Positions 40,836 through 49,710 of a stretch of DNA of 59,948 bases are shown one piece after another. How positions within the stretch are numbered: position 1 is the first letter of the stretch; every line of letters starts with the position of its first letter. The position numbers were made by a program, and so were the translations under genes. The notes under the pieces were generated by a model. That model saw nothing but the letters and a program-made list of their open reading frames with translations, was not told the DNA's origin and did not search any database. The stretch lies in contig CAMHNO010000013.1 of assembly GCA_946186575.1 (NCBI GenBank), positions 1 to 59,948 of the forward strand. Reading direction: 5' to 3'. Origin of the DNA: an uncultured Prevotellaceae bacterium (GTDB taxonomy: Bacteria > Bacteroidota > Bacteroidia > Bacteroidales > Muribaculaceae).

Positions 40836-41366
40836 ATGAAAATGAAAAATTTGGTATTAATGGCATGTGCAGCAATGTGCTGCGCTGCAATTTTCGTTGC
40901 TTGCAACCAGGGGCAGAATGGCCAGCAATCGTCCAGTGCCTTGACCCAGCAAGAGCAAACCCTGACTCGTCCTGACAGCGCCGCTCTGGCAGTAGCAGGC
41001 GACGATGCTAAAAAGGCGAACCTTGATCAGCTGCCCGAAGCCGCAAAGGCAGTGCTCGAAAAGACCTTTGCCGGCAAAGAGGTGGCCAGGGTGTCGAGCG
41101 ATAACGACGACTTTACAGTCTATTACAACACAGGCGAGAAGGTGGAGTTTGACAAGCAAGGCGGCTTCAAGGAAGTGGAGTTTGCCGGAGGTGTGCCCGC
41201 CAGCCTCGTGCCCGAAAAGATTAAGACTGCAGTAGAGGCTGCTTTTGCTGGAGCTACCATAGTCAAGCTCGACAAGAACGATGATGGTGGCTATGAGGTG
41301 AAACTCAACAATGGCAAGGAAATTGATTTTGACAGTGCCTTCAAGCAACTTAAAGTGAGTGACTAA
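40836..41366 (+). CDS. PepSY-like domain lipoprotein
   Basis: This 176-residue paralogue of the preceding protein has a lipoprotein signal ('CAAIFVAC', lipidated Cys about residue 23) and a Gln/Ser-rich linker. It has the same two-repeat domain ('QLPEAAKAVLEKTFAGK', 'FTVYYNTGEKVEFDKQGG', 'YEVKLNNGKEIDFD'). The pair gives one periplasmic and one membrane-anchored version of the same fold. The second ATG at 40842 is an equally possible start. Confidence 0.82.
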   Translation: MKMKNLVLMACAAMCCAAIFVACNQGQNGQQSSSALTQQEQTLTRPDSAALAVAGDDAKKANLDQLPEAAKAVLEKTFAGKEVARVSSDNDDFTVYYNTGEKVEFDKQGGFKEVEFAGGVPASLVPEKIKTAVEAAFAGATIVKLDKNDDGGYEVKLNNGKEIDFDSAFKQLKVSD

Positions 41367-41430
41367 GCATGGTTGTCAGGGCGCTTCATCGCGCTGCGTA
41401 CTGTAGCTTAAACTCATTCAGAAAAACATT

Positions 41431-41466
41431 CAAGCGGTGGCTTCTCATTGAGAAAGTCGCCGCTTG
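41431..41466 (+). terminator. Hairpin after the PepSY-like pair
   Basis: CAAGCGGTGGCTTC (41431-41444) pairs with AAAGTCGCCGCTTG (41453-41466), allowing G.U pairs. The following T content is low. Confidence 0.55.
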
Positions 41467-41550
41467 CTGTTCTGCTCGAACAGACAGCAAAAACAGCGAA
41501 GGTTACATTTTTTTAAGTATTTATATAATGAGTAATTAAATAAATCTTTA

Positions 41551-41558
41551 TATCTTTG
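41551..41558 (+). promoter_or_regulatory. -7 element for the radical SAM gene
   Basis: TATCTTTG lies 36 nt before the ATG at 41595. No TTTG is at the expected -33 position. Confidence 0.5.
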
Positions 41559-41594
41559 TTAGTTTAAAATAGTTGTCATCAAATAAGGCGCACA

Positions 41595-42665
41595 ATGAAT
41601 GAGCGGCAGCAAATAGGACTTGAACTGAACCGACTTGACCTTGACAGGCTAAGCCGGGAGCACCCACTGCAGCAGTTGTTCTGGGAATGCACCTTGCAAT
41701 GCAACCTGTCGTGCCGTCACTGTGGCAGCGATTGCGCCAAGGATGTTGCCGCCAGCGAGATGCCCCTTGAGGACTTTCTGCCAGTGCTCGACGAGATAGC
41801 TCAGCACAAGGACGTGTCGCAGGTGATGGTGTCGACAGTGGGTGGCGAGCCCTTAGTGAGGCATGACATTGTGGATTGCGGCCGCGAGATCAAGCGCCGT
41901 GGCTTCCAGTGGGGGCTGGTGACAAATGGCTACTTGCTCGACGAGAAGATGATGCGCTCCTTGACGGATGCTGGCATCGACTCGATATCGGTGGATGTGG
42001 ATGGCATCAGCACCGACCACACCTGGCTGCGTCGCAATCCTCATAGCTACGCTAACGTCATGCGAGCCATAGAAATGATGGGCCACTGCAAGGACTTGGA
42101 GTGGGACGTGATAACCTGTGTGAACTCGCACAATATCAATCATCTTGACCAAGTGAAACAACAGCTCATTGATGCAGGCGTGAAATACTGGCGCATATTC
42201 ACCATCGTGCCTATGGGCCGTGCTGCTGGCCTTGAAGAACTCCAAATCGGCGACTCACAATTTCGAGATTTGCTCAATTTCATAGTCAAGACCCGGCAAG
42301 AGAAAAAAATAGACTTGAACTATGCGTGCGAGGGATTCCTGGGGGCCTATGAGGGTCTGGTGCGCGATTATTTCTACTCGTGCGAGGCGGGACTGACGGT
42401 GGCAAGTGTGCGTAGTGACGGTGCAATCTCGGGTTGCCTGAGCATACGCAGCGACTATAATCAGGGCAATATCTACCACGACAGCTTCTGGCAAGTTTGG
42501 AACCAGCGCTTTGAGCCCTATCGCAACCGCGAGTGGATGAGGCGAGGTGCGTGTGCCAGCTGTGACATGTTTCGCTATTGCCAGGGCAATGGTTTTCATC
42601 TTCGCGACAACAATGGAGAACTGATGACTTGCCATTACCATAGGCTTAAGAATGTAAAACTCTAA
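41595..42665 (+). CDS. Radical SAM/SPASM enzyme of the rSAM/lipoprotein system
   Basis: This 356-residue radical SAM enzyme has the cluster motif C36-x3-C40-x2-C43 ('CTLQCNLSCRHC'). The SAM-binding 'VGGEPLVRHDIVDCGREIK' comes next, and the C-terminal SPASM-type cysteines are in 'CASCDMFRYCQGNG' with further Cys at 'YSCEAGL', 'SGCLS' and 'TCHYH'. SPASM proteins modify peptides or proteins using auxiliary iron-sulfur clusters. The neighbouring lipoprotein gene 18 nt downstream matches the Bacteroidetes pair I know as TIGR04133/TIGR04134, which makes the lipoprotein the likely substrate or partner. The chemistry is not known. Confidence 0.87.
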   Translation: MNERQQIGLELNRLDLDRLSREHPLQQLFWECTLQCNLSCRHCGSDCAKDVAASEMPLEDFLPVLDEIAQHKDVSQVMVSTVGGEPLVRHDIVDCGREIKRRGFQWGLVTNGYLLDEKMMRSLTDAGIDSISVDVDGISTDHTWLRRNPHSYANVMRAIEMMGHCKDLEWDVITCVNSHNINHLDQVKQQLIDAGVKYWRIFTIVPMGRAAGLEELQIGDSQFRDLLNFIVKTRQEKKIDLNYACEGFLGAYEGLVRDYFYSCEAGLTVASVRSDGAISGCLSIRSDYNQGNIYHDSFWQVWNQRFEPYRNREWMRRGACASCDMFRYCQGNGFHLRDNNGELMTCHYHRLKNVKL

Positions 42666-42683
42666 TAAGTATCGATATAAATT

Positions 42684-43253
42684 ATGAAGAAAGACAACAA
42701 TAACCGACGCAAGCTCGCTATGGGAGCTGTGCTTGCCGCGGGAGTGACCACAGGAGCGATGAGTGCCTGCACTGGGACCGAGGCTGGCACTACAATGACC
42801 AGCGCTAATGGCGACAATGTTGAGATGACTGCTGCCGACAAGGTGGTGGTCGATGGTCAAGAAGTGGAATTTGACAGCTCGGCTACAAGGCGCGACACCG
42901 ACCAGAGGGCTATGCCCATGTATGGCCCCAGGCGGGGTCAGATAAGGCTGATGTATGGTCCTCGTCCCAGGCCACGCATGGAAATTCAGCCAGGCGACGA
43001 TGCTCAACAACAAGATGTTGAGACACAGGTGATTAATATAGTTGCGTCGGCTCTTGGAATAAATCCGTCGCAGGTTAGCACCTCGTCGCGCATTGCCGCC
43101 GACCTGAACGCCAGCGCCGCACAGCGCCAGCTCATCAAGCAGATGCTTGAGGAAAGGTTCGAAATCACAATATCAAAGGAAACTTATGGCGTGATGCTCA
43201 CCGTGGGCGACCTGGTTGATTGTGTCAATATCTTGAAAGGAAATGACAAGTGA
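42684..43253 (+). CDS. Partner lipoprotein of the radical SAM enzyme, with ACP-like C-terminus
   Basis: This 189-residue protein has a basic N-terminus ('NNNRRKLAMGAVLAAG') and a lipobox-like 'AMSAC' (Cys29). A polar region contains the MYGPR motif twice (about residues 75-95). The C-terminal domain (about 112-187) resembles acyl carrier proteins: 'INIVASALGINPSQVSTSSR', 'IAADLNAS', 'LEERFEITI', 'LTVGDLVDCVNIL'. In ACPs the DSL serine carries phosphopantetheine; the matching position here is Ala (DLNASAA). The gene directly follows the radical SAM gene and belongs to the known but uncharacterised rSAM/lipoprotein pair. The ACP-like reading is mine. Confidence 0.8.
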   Translation: MKKDNNNRRKLAMGAVLAAGVTTGAMSACTGTEAGTTMTSANGDNVEMTAADKVVVDGQEVEFDSSATRRDTDQRAMPMYGPRRGQIRLMYGPRPRPRMEIQPGDDAQQQDVETQVINIVASALGINPSQVSTSSRIAADLNASAAQRQLIKQMLEERFEITISKETYGVMLTVGDLVDCVNILKGNDK

Positions 43254-43364
43254 AGAATGCTGCTGACAAGAGTCGGTGTTCTAAGTGCTGATTAGTGAGG
43301 GTGAAACAATTTTACCGCCCTCTCATGCGTTATATATAATATATAATGTGAAAATTTTATATCT

Positions 43365-44714
43365 ATGAGATACGCTAAATACTGCATGCTTGCTGCGGGA
43401 GTCGTGGCTGCAATGTTCACTGCCACGGCGCAGGTCAGCTTTGTGGGTAACGACAGGCCCGTGTATCAAGAAGGTCAATCGTCGCACACGGGGTCGATGG
43501 CAATCTATGTGCTACATTCGGCCCAGGGAGTGTCGATGACCTACGAGGCATCGTCAACCGATGATGTCACTTGGTATAAATTTGGAGCGCAAGGAGCTAT
43601 CGACATGATAGAGCTTGGAGGAATCGTCAAGAACGGAACCACCACGACTATGCCACAAGTTGAGGCTAATCAAGGCTATGTGATAATGGAAGGCGTGAAT
43701 CCCACCTATGTGTGGGTAGCCGACTACAGCACATCGCCATTGCAACTGGTGAGCGCCACGGTCGATCCCGAGAGCGATTGTGGAACAGCACTAATCAATG
43801 TCGAAGGCTCGGGGAACCCTATCAAGTATTGCGACATCAATGGTGTGGAAAAAACTCTTGACCGAGACATTAAAGTGACCTACAACACTCGAGAATGGAT
43901 AGCTGACGATTACCATTGGGCAGAGACGCAGGTGATAGAGAGCGAATCGCAGTTCAAGAGCGTAATAGCCGTGCCGGCGCCTTATTGCGGCACCACGTTC
44001 ACAGTGAGCGGCGACAAGTTCCTGAGGTTCTGGAAAGAGGAGAAAAGCGTATCTACTCTCAACTATTCGCCCCGTGCCATCAATGTCATGGTCAGGGCAG
44101 AGCAAGAAGAGCGCAACAATGATAATGAACAGACGACCGGTGGGGGAGTGCTTGGAGGTTCGGCTCCGGCCAAGATAACCTTTACTGCCTATTGTACCGA
44201 TGCTGTTACCTTCAAAGAGTGGCAAGTGAGCGACAATCAGGAGTTTACCAATATCTTGATGAACTTCTCACAGGATGAGGTGGAGTATACTTTTGAAGAT
44301 GCAGGAACCACCTATTGGCGATTCTATGGAGCCAATAGCGATGGCTCGTGCGAGTATTATGGCGACCCCATTACCGTGTCGATAGGAGAGAGCGTGCTTG
44401 TGTGCCCAAACATCTTCTCACCAGGAACTACTCCAGAAGTGAACGATGTGTGGAAGGTGTCGTATAAATCGATTATTGATTTCCATTGCTGGATTTACAA
44501 CCGCTGGGGCAATCTGATAAAAGAGTTTACCGACCCATCGGATGGATGGGATGGCACCTACAACGGAAAACAGGTGAGTGCCGGTGTTTATTTCTATGTC
44601 ATTCAGGCAACGGGCAGTGATGGCAAGAAATACAAGCTCAGTGGCGACATCAACATCTTGCGCTACGAGAGGCGTGATTATGGAGGTGGCACTGTTCCCG
44701 AGGAACCGCGCTGA
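43365..44714 (+). CDS. T9SS type B sorting-domain (gliding-associated C-terminal) protein
   Basis: This 449-residue exported protein has a signal peptide that ends near FTATAQ. It has beta-rich domains without recognised catalytic residues. The C-terminal CHU_C-type domain (about residues 345-435: 'CPNIFSPGTTPEVNDVWKV', 'CWIYNRWGNLIKEF', 'WDGTYNGKQVSAGVYFYVI') is the type B signal for export by the type IX secretion system. It lies 111 nt behind the radical SAM/lipoprotein pair in the same orientation. A functional link to that pair is possible, since rSAM systems may modify exported proteins, but is not shown. Confidence 0.88.
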   Translation: MRYAKYCMLAAGVVAAMFTATAQVSFVGNDRPVYQEGQSSHTGSMAIYVLHSAQGVSMTYEASSTDDVTWYKFGAQGAIDMIELGGIVKNGTTTTMPQVEANQGYVIMEGVNPTYVWVADYSTSPLQLVSATVDPESDCGTALINVEGSGNPIKYCDINGVEKTLDRDIKVTYNTREWIADDYHWAETQVIESESQFKSVIAVPAPYCGTTFTVSGDKFLRFWKEEKSVSTLNYSPRAINVMVRAEQEERNNDNEQTTGGGVLGGSAPAKITFTAYCTDAVTFKEWQVSDNQEFTNILMNFSQDEVEYTFEDAGTTYWRFYGANSDGSCEYYGDPITVSIGESVLVCPNIFSPGTTPEVNDVWKVSYKSIIDFHCWIYNRWGNLIKEFTDPSDGWDGTYNGKQVSAGVYFYVIQATGSDGKKYKLSGDINILRYERRDYGGGTVPEEPR

Positions 44715-44775
44715 TGAGAAAAAATGAATTCTATGTACACAATTAAAAATCTATAACAACAATCTTTTTTTGAAA

Positions 44776-45717
44776 ATGAAATTCTTGAAACTTGCTTTAG
44801 TGATAGTGGTATTGTGCTTCAATTCTATTTCAATTTGGGCCGATGATGACCGATACATGACCTTTGGGAATGTGGCAGCCCCAGAGATTCCAATGTCAAT
44901 CAGCTTTTGCGGCGACAAGGTGAGCTTCGACCGCATAGACATGGCCGAGCGGTTGGATCGTGAGCTCACAGCCACCGTCTATGCCCAGACCATGACTTCG
45001 CTCATCATCAAGAGAGCCAACCGATATTTTCCACGTCTAATCGAGATATTGAAACAGAACAACATGCCCGAGGACCTTATCTATCTGGCAGTGGCCGAGA
45101 GTGCTCTCGACCCCACAGCTCTGTCGCCAGCTAAAGCTGCCGGAATATGGCAGTTTATGCCAGCCACAGGACGGCAGTATGGCTTGGAAATAAACGATGA
45201 TGTGGATGAGCGTTACGATATTGAGAAAGAAACCGTTGCCGCCTGCAAATATTTGAGGAACGCCCATTCCAAGTATGGCAACTGGGCCACCGTGTGTGCC
45301 AGCTACAATGCTGGCACTGGAAAAATCTCGCAGGAGCTGCAAGCTCAGCAGGCAAACAACTCGTTTGACTTGCGCCTGGTGAGTGAGACCTCGCGCTATG
45401 TGTTCCGCATCATTGCCTATAAGATATTTTTTGAGAATCCTAAGAAATATGGCTATCGCATCACGAGTGAGCAGCTCTATCAGCCTATCGACTGTGATAT
45501 TGTAGAGGTGAAGACATCGGTGCCCAGCTGGGTGTCGTGGGCTAAGAGCCACGGCTTGACCTATGCCCAACTGCGTGATGCCAACCCGTGGATTCGCAAT
45601 TCAAAATTGTCGAACGCATCGGGCAAAGTTTATAAGGTGAAAGTTCCTAAGAACGAGTCGCTCTATCGCAGCAAGACAAAAAAGACAGTTTACAACAAGA
45701 ACTGGGTGGTAGATTGA
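44776..45717 (+). CDS. Exported lytic murein transglycosylase (SLT family)
   Basis: The enzyme cleaves peptidoglycan between MurNAc and GlcNAc with formation of 1,6-anhydro-MurNAc. It is 313 residues from the ATG at 44776. It has a signal peptide, then an SLT domain with the catalytic Glu in 'LAVAESALDPTALSPAKAAG', 'IWQFMPATGRQYGLEIND' and 'CASYNAGTGKIS'. A C-terminal LysM-like segment follows ('VSWAKSHGLTYAQLRDANPW'). The next gene is a close tandem duplicate. Confidence 0.93.
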   Translation: MKFLKLALVIVVLCFNSISIWADDDRYMTFGNVAAPEIPMSISFCGDKVSFDRIDMAERLDRELTATVYAQTMTSLIIKRANRYFPRLIEILKQNNMPEDLIYLAVAESALDPTALSPAKAAGIWQFMPATGRQYGLEINDDVDERYDIEKETVAACKYLRNAHSKYGNWATVCASYNAGTGKISQELQAQQANNSFDLRLVSETSRYVFRIIAYKIFFENPKKYGYRITSEQLYQPIDCDIVEVKTSVPSWVSWAKSHGLTYAQLRDANPWIRNSKLSNASGKVYKVKVPKNESLYRSKTKKTVYNKNWVVD

Positions 45718-45757
45718 TTTCCATTTTTAGAATGCTATCATGAACTAATTGTTAGTT

Positions 45758-46873
45758 ATGGAGCAAAAAAAATGCCCAGCTTGTGGAAAGAATGTGGCTG
45801 ACGGTGATAAAACTTGTCGGCATTGCGGTCATGCCATAGCAGTAGAGCCCGGAGACAAAAATCCATTGTTTGGTGGTAAGAAGACAGGGACAGTTGTGAT
45901 GGCATTGATGACTTTCTTGATTGTCGTTCAGTTGATTGCTATCATATTGATGTCGTCAAGATGCTGCACGAGAAGTGAAGAAGGTGACAGCACCGACCCC
46001 AAGGCAAGAAACGGAAAATACACTCACGTGATTTCGCCCGAAGTGCCAGCCAGCCTTGAGTTTTGTGGCGAAAAAATAGACCTGGACCGCATTGACATGG
46101 CCGAAAGACTTGACCGCGAACTCACAACCACAGTCTACAATCACGGGCAGACATCTATAATAATAAAGCGAGCCAATCGCTACTTCCCCATGCTGTCGAA
46201 ACTTCTCAAGGCGAACAAGGTGCCCGAAGATATGCTATATCTTGCGGTTGCCGAGAGTTCACTCAACTTTAACTCGGTGTCGGCGGCTAATGCCGTTGGC
46301 ATCTGGCAGTTCATGCCAGCCACAGGCAAAGAGTATGGCCTTGAAATAAACGATGAGGTTGATGAGAGGTATGACCCAGAGAAGGAGACCATTGCGGCAT
46401 GCAAGTTCTTGAAGAAAGCCTATTCGGAATATCGCAACTGGTCAACTGTGTGCGCCAGCTATAATGCAGGAATGGGAAAGATATCTAAAGAACTCTCGGA
46501 GCAGCAAGCAGGCAATTCGTTCGACTTGAAGCTCGTGAGCGAGACTTCGCGCTATGTGTTCCGCATCATGGCATATAAAATATTCTTTGCCGACCCTAAG
46601 AAATATGGCTATCGCATTACGAGCGACCAGCTCTATCAGCCCATCGAGTGTGATGAGGTGGAAGTGAGCACCGGGGTCGAGAGCTGGCCTTCGTGGGCCA
46701 AGAGTCACGGTGTGACCTACGCTCAACTGCGAGATGCCAATCCCTGGATTCGCAAGACTATGCTCACAAATGCTGAAGGCAAGGTCTATAGGGTGAAGGT
46801 TCCCAAGAAAGAATCCCTCTCTCGCAGCAAGGCCAAGAAGACAGTTTACAACAAAACCTGGGTGGTTGATTAA
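45758..46873 (+). CDS. Membrane-anchored lytic transglycosylase with N-terminal zinc ribbon
   Basis: This is a 371-residue duplicate of the preceding protein with a different N-terminus. It starts with a four-cysteine zinc ribbon ('KKCPACGKNVADGDKTCRHC', residues about 3-25) and then a single membrane segment (about 47-70). A short polar stretch leads into the SLT domain with the catalytic Glu in 'LAVAESSLNFNSVSAANAVG'. The C-terminal LysM-like segment is the same. The topology puts the ribbon in the cytoplasm and the enzyme in the periplasm. The ATG at 45758 is preferred to a TTG at 45749. uvrA begins two bases after the stop. Confidence 0.92.
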   Translation: MEQKKCPACGKNVADGDKTCRHCGHAIAVEPGDKNPLFGGKKTGTVVMALMTFLIVVQLIAIILMSSRCCTRSEEGDSTDPKARNGKYTHVISPEVPASLEFCGEKIDLDRIDMAERLDRELTTTVYNHGQTSIIIKRANRYFPMLSKLLKANKVPEDMLYLAVAESSLNFNSVSAANAVGIWQFMPATGKEYGLEINDEVDERYDPEKETIAACKFLKKAYSEYRNWSTVCASYNAGMGKISKELSEQQAGNSFDLKLVSETSRYVFRIMAYKIFFADPKKYGYRITSDQLYQPIECDEVEVSTGVESWPSWAKSHGVTYAQLRDANPWIRKTMLTNAEGKVYRVKVPKKESLSRSKAKKTVYNKTWVVD

Positions 46874-46875
46874 AA

Positions 46876-49710
46876 ATGAAATTTAAAGGTAATGAAGTCG
46901 ATTGTGTGTCGGTTCAAGGAGCCAGAGTTCACAATCTCAAGAATATTGATGTAGACTTGCCGCACTATAGCCTGAGTGTTATCACAGGCTTGAGCGGCAG
47001 TGGCAAGTCGTCGCTTGCTTTCGACACTATCTTTGCCGAGGGGCAGCGACGGTATCTCGAGACCTTCTCGTCCTATGCCCGTAACATGCTTGGCGTGCTC
47101 GAGCGTCCCGACGTGGACAAAATATCGGGACTGAATCCTGTTATATCGATAGGGCAGAAGACTACCAACAAGAATCCTCGATCTACTGTGGGAACGGTGA
47201 CCGAGGTTTATGACTATCTGCGCCTGCTCTTTGCAAGGGCAAGCGATGCTTACAGTTATCTCTCGGGCGAAAAGATGGTCAAGTATTCCATCGACAAGAT
47301 TCTTGCTCTCATCCTTGAGCGGTTCGACGGAAAGAAAATCTATCTTCTTGCCCCTCTTGTGAAGAACCGTAAAGGACACTATAAGGACCTCTTTGAGCAA
47401 TTGCGAAAGAAGGGTTATCTTCATGTGAGGGTCGATGGTGAGATGCGAGAGATAACTTTTGGCATGAAGCTTGACCGCTATCGCAATCACGATGTGGAAC
47501 TAATAGTTGACAGGCTGAAAGTGGCGAGTAAAGACCAAAACAGGCTGCGCGATACCATCAACACTTGCTTCAAGCAAGGCGATGGCCAGCTCATGGTCAT
47601 GGATGCCACCACTGGCACCATCGAGCACTACAGCCGTTCGCTCATGGATCCGGCAACAGGATTGTCTTATCCCGAACCTGCGCCACACTCATTCTCATTC
47701 AACTCTCCTCAGGGAGCTTGCCCCAAGTGCAAGGGCCTGGGTTTTGTCAACATCATCGACAGGGAGAAAATCATCCCCGATCCATCGCTTTCTATTAGGC
47801 AGGGAGGAATCTCTACGCTGGGAAAATATAAGAACTCGCTCATCTTTTGGCAGATTCAAGCCATCTGCGAGAAACACGGGGCTTCGCTCGACACTCCTAT
47901 CGAGCAGTTGCCCGAGGAGGCCATCGACGATATTATGAACGGAACCGACGAGCGGTTGAACATAAAAAACGAGACGATGAGCACCAGCAATTATTTCCTC
48001 TCTTACGATGGACTGGTAAAGTATATCGAAATGCAGCAAAGTGAGAATGCCTCATCCAAGGCTCAGAAATGGGCTGGGCAGTTCTTCTCGCGTTGCGTGT
48101 GTCCTGAGTGCAAAGGTAGCAGGCTCAACAAGGTGGCACTGCACTTTCGCATTGGAGGCAAAAACATCGCCCAACTGGCAACGATGGATATCGCAGAACT
48201 GCGCAATTGGCTTCAGGAATTGCCCAAGCACATTCCCGAGAGGCAGTGGGCAATAGCGCAGGAGGTGGTGAAGGAAATAACAAGCAGGCTCAATTTCATG
48301 CTTGATGTGGGCCTCGACTACGTGTCGCTCAACCGCAGCAGCGCTTCGCTCTCGGGTGGCGAGAGTCAGCGCATCAGGCTCGCCACTCAGATTGGCTCCC
48401 AACTGGTGAATGTGCTCTATATCCTTGATGAGCCCAGCATAGGCCTGCATCAGCGCGACAATCAGCGCTTGATCGACTCGCTCAAGCACCTGCGCGACGA
48501 GGGCAACACTATCCTGGTTGTAGAGCATGACCGCGACATGATGCTTGAGGCCGACTATGTGGTTGACATTGGTCCCAAAGCAGGGCGGCGTGGCGGCAAC
48601 GTGGTGTTTGCTGGTACGCCCCAGCAACTGCTGGAATCACACACCATCACGGCAAGCTATCTCAATGGTGAGGCACAAATCGAAGTGCCTTCGCAACGCC
48701 GTGCAGGCTCTGGCAAGAAAATCGTGCTTCGTGGCTGCCGTGGCAACAACCTCAAGCATGTGGATGTGGAAATTCCACTGGGGATGATGATATGTGTCAC
48801 AGGGGTGAGCGGCAGCGGTAAGTCGTCGCTCATCAATGCAACCCTGCAACCCATCTTAAGCCAGCGGTTCTACCGCTCACTCACAGAGCCGCTGCCCTAT
48901 GACACTATCAATGGTCTTGAAAATATCGACAAGGTGGTCACTGTCGACCAGTCGCCTCTGGGCCGAACACCACGCTCCAATGCTGTGACCTACACTAACA
49001 TCTTTACCGACATTCGCAGCCTCTTTGTCAATCTTCCCGAAGCTAAGATTAGAGGTTACAAACCTGGGCGATTCTCGTTCAACACCAGCGGTGGACGCTG
49101 TGAGGTGTGCAAAGGCAATGGCTACAAGACGGTGGAGATGAACTTCCTGCCCGATGTGCTCGTGCCTTGCGAGGCATGTGGTGGCAAGCGATACAACCGT
49201 GAGACCCTCGAGGTGAAGTTCAAGGGAAAGTCCATTGCCGATGTTCTGGACATGACAATCAACCAGGCAGTAGAATTTTTTGAGGCTGTGCCTAACATTC
49301 TGCACAAAATCAAGGTGCTGCAAGATGTGGGATTGGGATATATAAAACTGGGGCAACCATCGAGCACGCTCTCGGGTGGAGAGAGCCAGCGAGTGAAGCT
49401 CGCAGCCGAGTTGTCGAAAAAGGACACAGGCAAAACGCTCTACATCCTTGATGAACCCACCACGGGGTTGCACTTCGAGGACATCAAAATACTGCTAAAG
49501 GTGTTGAACCGCCTTGTTGATAAGGGCAACACTGTCATCGTTATCGAGCACAACATGGACGTCATCAAGAGTGCCGACTATATCATCGACATGGGTCCCG
49601 AAGGTGGCAGAGGGGGCGGTGAGGTGGTCGCCACCGGCACCCCAGAGCAAGTTGCGCAGAGCAAGGTCTCGATCACCGCTCGCTATCTCAAGCAGGAACT
49701 CAAGCGATAA
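46876..49710 (+). CDS. uvrA: Excinuclease ABC subunit A
   Basis: This damage-recognition ATPase of nucleotide excision repair has 944 residues. The first Walker A is 'GLSGSGKSSLAFDT' (about 38-51) and the second 'GVSGSGKSSLINAT' (about 643). The ABC signatures are 'LSGGESQRIRLATQIGS' and 'LSGGESQRVKLAAELSK'. Zinc-finger cysteines lie in 'CPKCKGLGF', 'CPECKGSRL', 'CEVCKGNGYK' and 'CEACGGKRY'. Complete. The two-base gap to the transglycosylase gene suggests read-through. Many Bacteroidetes carry two uvrA paralogues, and I cannot tell which this is. Confidence 0.96.
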   Translation: MKFKGNEVDCVSVQGARVHNLKNIDVDLPHYSLSVITGLSGSGKSSLAFDTIFAEGQRRYLETFSSYARNMLGVLERPDVDKISGLNPVISIGQKTTNKNPRSTVGTVTEVYDYLRLLFARASDAYSYLSGEKMVKYSIDKILALILERFDGKKIYLLAPLVKNRKGHYKDLFEQLRKKGYLHVRVDGEMREITFGMKLDRYRNHDVELIVDRLKVASKDQNRLRDTINTCFKQGDGQLMVMDATTGTIEHYSRSLMDPATGLSYPEPAPHSFSFNSPQGACPKCKGLGFVNIIDREKIIPDPSLSIRQGGISTLGKYKNSLIFWQIQAICEKHGASLDTPIEQLPEEAIDDIMNGTDERLNIKNETMSTSNYFLSYDGLVKYIEMQQSENASSKAQKWAGQFFSRCVCPECKGSRLNKVALHFRIGGKNIAQLATMDIAELRNWLQELPKHIPERQWAIAQEVVKEITSRLNFMLDVGLDYVSLNRSSASLSGGESQRIRLATQIGSQLVNVLYILDEPSIGLHQRDNQRLIDSLKHLRDEGNTILVVEHDRDMMLEADYVVDIGPKAGRRGGNVVFAGTPQQLLESHTITASYLNGEAQIEVPSQRRAGSGKKIVLRGCRGNNLKHVDVEIPLGMMICVTGVSGSGKSSLINATLQPILSQRFYRSLTEPLPYDTINGLENIDKVVTVDQSPLGRTPRSNAVTYTNIFTDIRSLFVNLPEAKIRGYKPGRFSFNTSGGRCEVCKGNGYKTVEMNFLPDVLVPCEACGGKRYNRETLEVKFKGKSIADVLDMTINQAVEFFEAVPNILHKIKVLQDVGLGYIKLGQPSSTLSGGESQRVKLAAELSKKDTGKTLYILDEPTTGLHFEDIKILLKVLNRLVDKGNTVIVIEHNMDVIKSADYIIDMGPEGGRGGGEVVATGTPEQVAQSKVSITARYLKQELKR

